Assembly: GCA_022361135.1 (NCBI GenBank)
Contig: JAKSBM010000939.1
Span: forward strand, 1 to 6,360
DNA: 6,360 nt
Direction of reading: 5' to 3'
Origin: Desulfobacterales bacterium
GTDB lineage: Bacteria; Desulfobacterota; Desulfobacteria; Desulfobacterales; Desulfobacteraceae
A model generated the notes under the pieces. It saw only the letters and a program-made list of their open reading frames with translations, searched no databases and was not told the origin of the DNA. Position numbers and translations under genes: made by a program. Of the stretch, positions 6,308 to 6,360 are shown piece after piece; position 1 is the first letter of the stretch, and each line of letters opens with the position of its first letter.

Positions 6308-6360
6308 ATGGCTAAGATCGAATCATCCTTTAAAAATATGGTATTGGCCCTGCCCATTAT
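6308..6360 (+). CDS. rnfG: Start of probable rnfG (Rnf subunit G), cut by window end
   Basis: Only 17 codons are visible, reading MAKIESSFKNMVLALPI, a short charged start running into a hydrophobic stretch. This fits the N-terminal membrane anchor of RnfG, a flavoprotein with a covalently bound FMN facing the outside. AAGGGA at 6294-6299 lies 8 bases before ATG 6308; the in-frame ATG at 6302 is too close to it. The identification rests mainly on position, since rnfG follows rnfD in nearly all rnf operons. The sequence itself is too short to prove it. Confidence 0.72.
   Translation, partial: MAKIESSFKNMVLALPI

Overview
The window is bacterial chromosomal DNA with fairly high GC in its genes, G/C-biased third codon positions, and clearly AT-richer gaps between genes. 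Gene content (a large-type NAD-glutamate dehydrogenase, an RseC-like protein and a ferredoxin-rich Rnf complex with a multi-cluster RnfB) suggests an anaerobe. A sulfate-reducing Desulfobacterota member of the Desulfobacteraceae kind is my best guess, but this is inferred from gene style and is not proven by any marker gene.

Layout, all genes on the + strand. (1) From about 96 to 1931 lies the C-terminal catalytic part of a large NAD-dependent glutamate dehydrogenase. Its 5' end is lost at the window edge and looks disturbed: a probable +1 shift in a G run at 124-128, and non-family-like sequence before it. (2) From 1932 to 2335 is a 404-base gap. It holds a perfect 16-bp-arm hairpin followed by seven T (probable terminator), then two further hairpins in what may be a structured leader. 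(3) rseC lies at 2336-2782. (4) From 2783 to 3034 is a 252-base gap with a candidate promoter, an 11-bp inverted repeat, a 12-bp direct repeat and a good Shine-Dalgarno site. (5) rnfB starts at a TTG codon, overlaps rnfC by 4 bases, and is followed by rnfD and the first 17 codons of what should be rnfG. The operon continues beyond the window, where rnfE and rnfA would be expected.

How the genes work together: Rnf is a membrane ferredoxin:NAD+ oxidoreductase coupled to Na+ or H+ transport. RnfB receives ferredoxin electrons, RnfC carries the NADH/FMN side, and RnfD and RnfG carry covalently bound FMN in the membrane and on its outer side. RseC-family proteins are functionally and often genomically tied to Rsx/Rnf. 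Glutamate dehydrogenase produces or uses NADH and so touches the same cofactor pool, but it is separated by a terminator and is probably an independent unit.

No mobile element, CRISPR array, tRNA or rRNA was seen. The window is mostly a recognisable energy-conservation locus. The less explained parts are the broken-looking 5' end of the dehydrogenase and the two structured intergenic regions.
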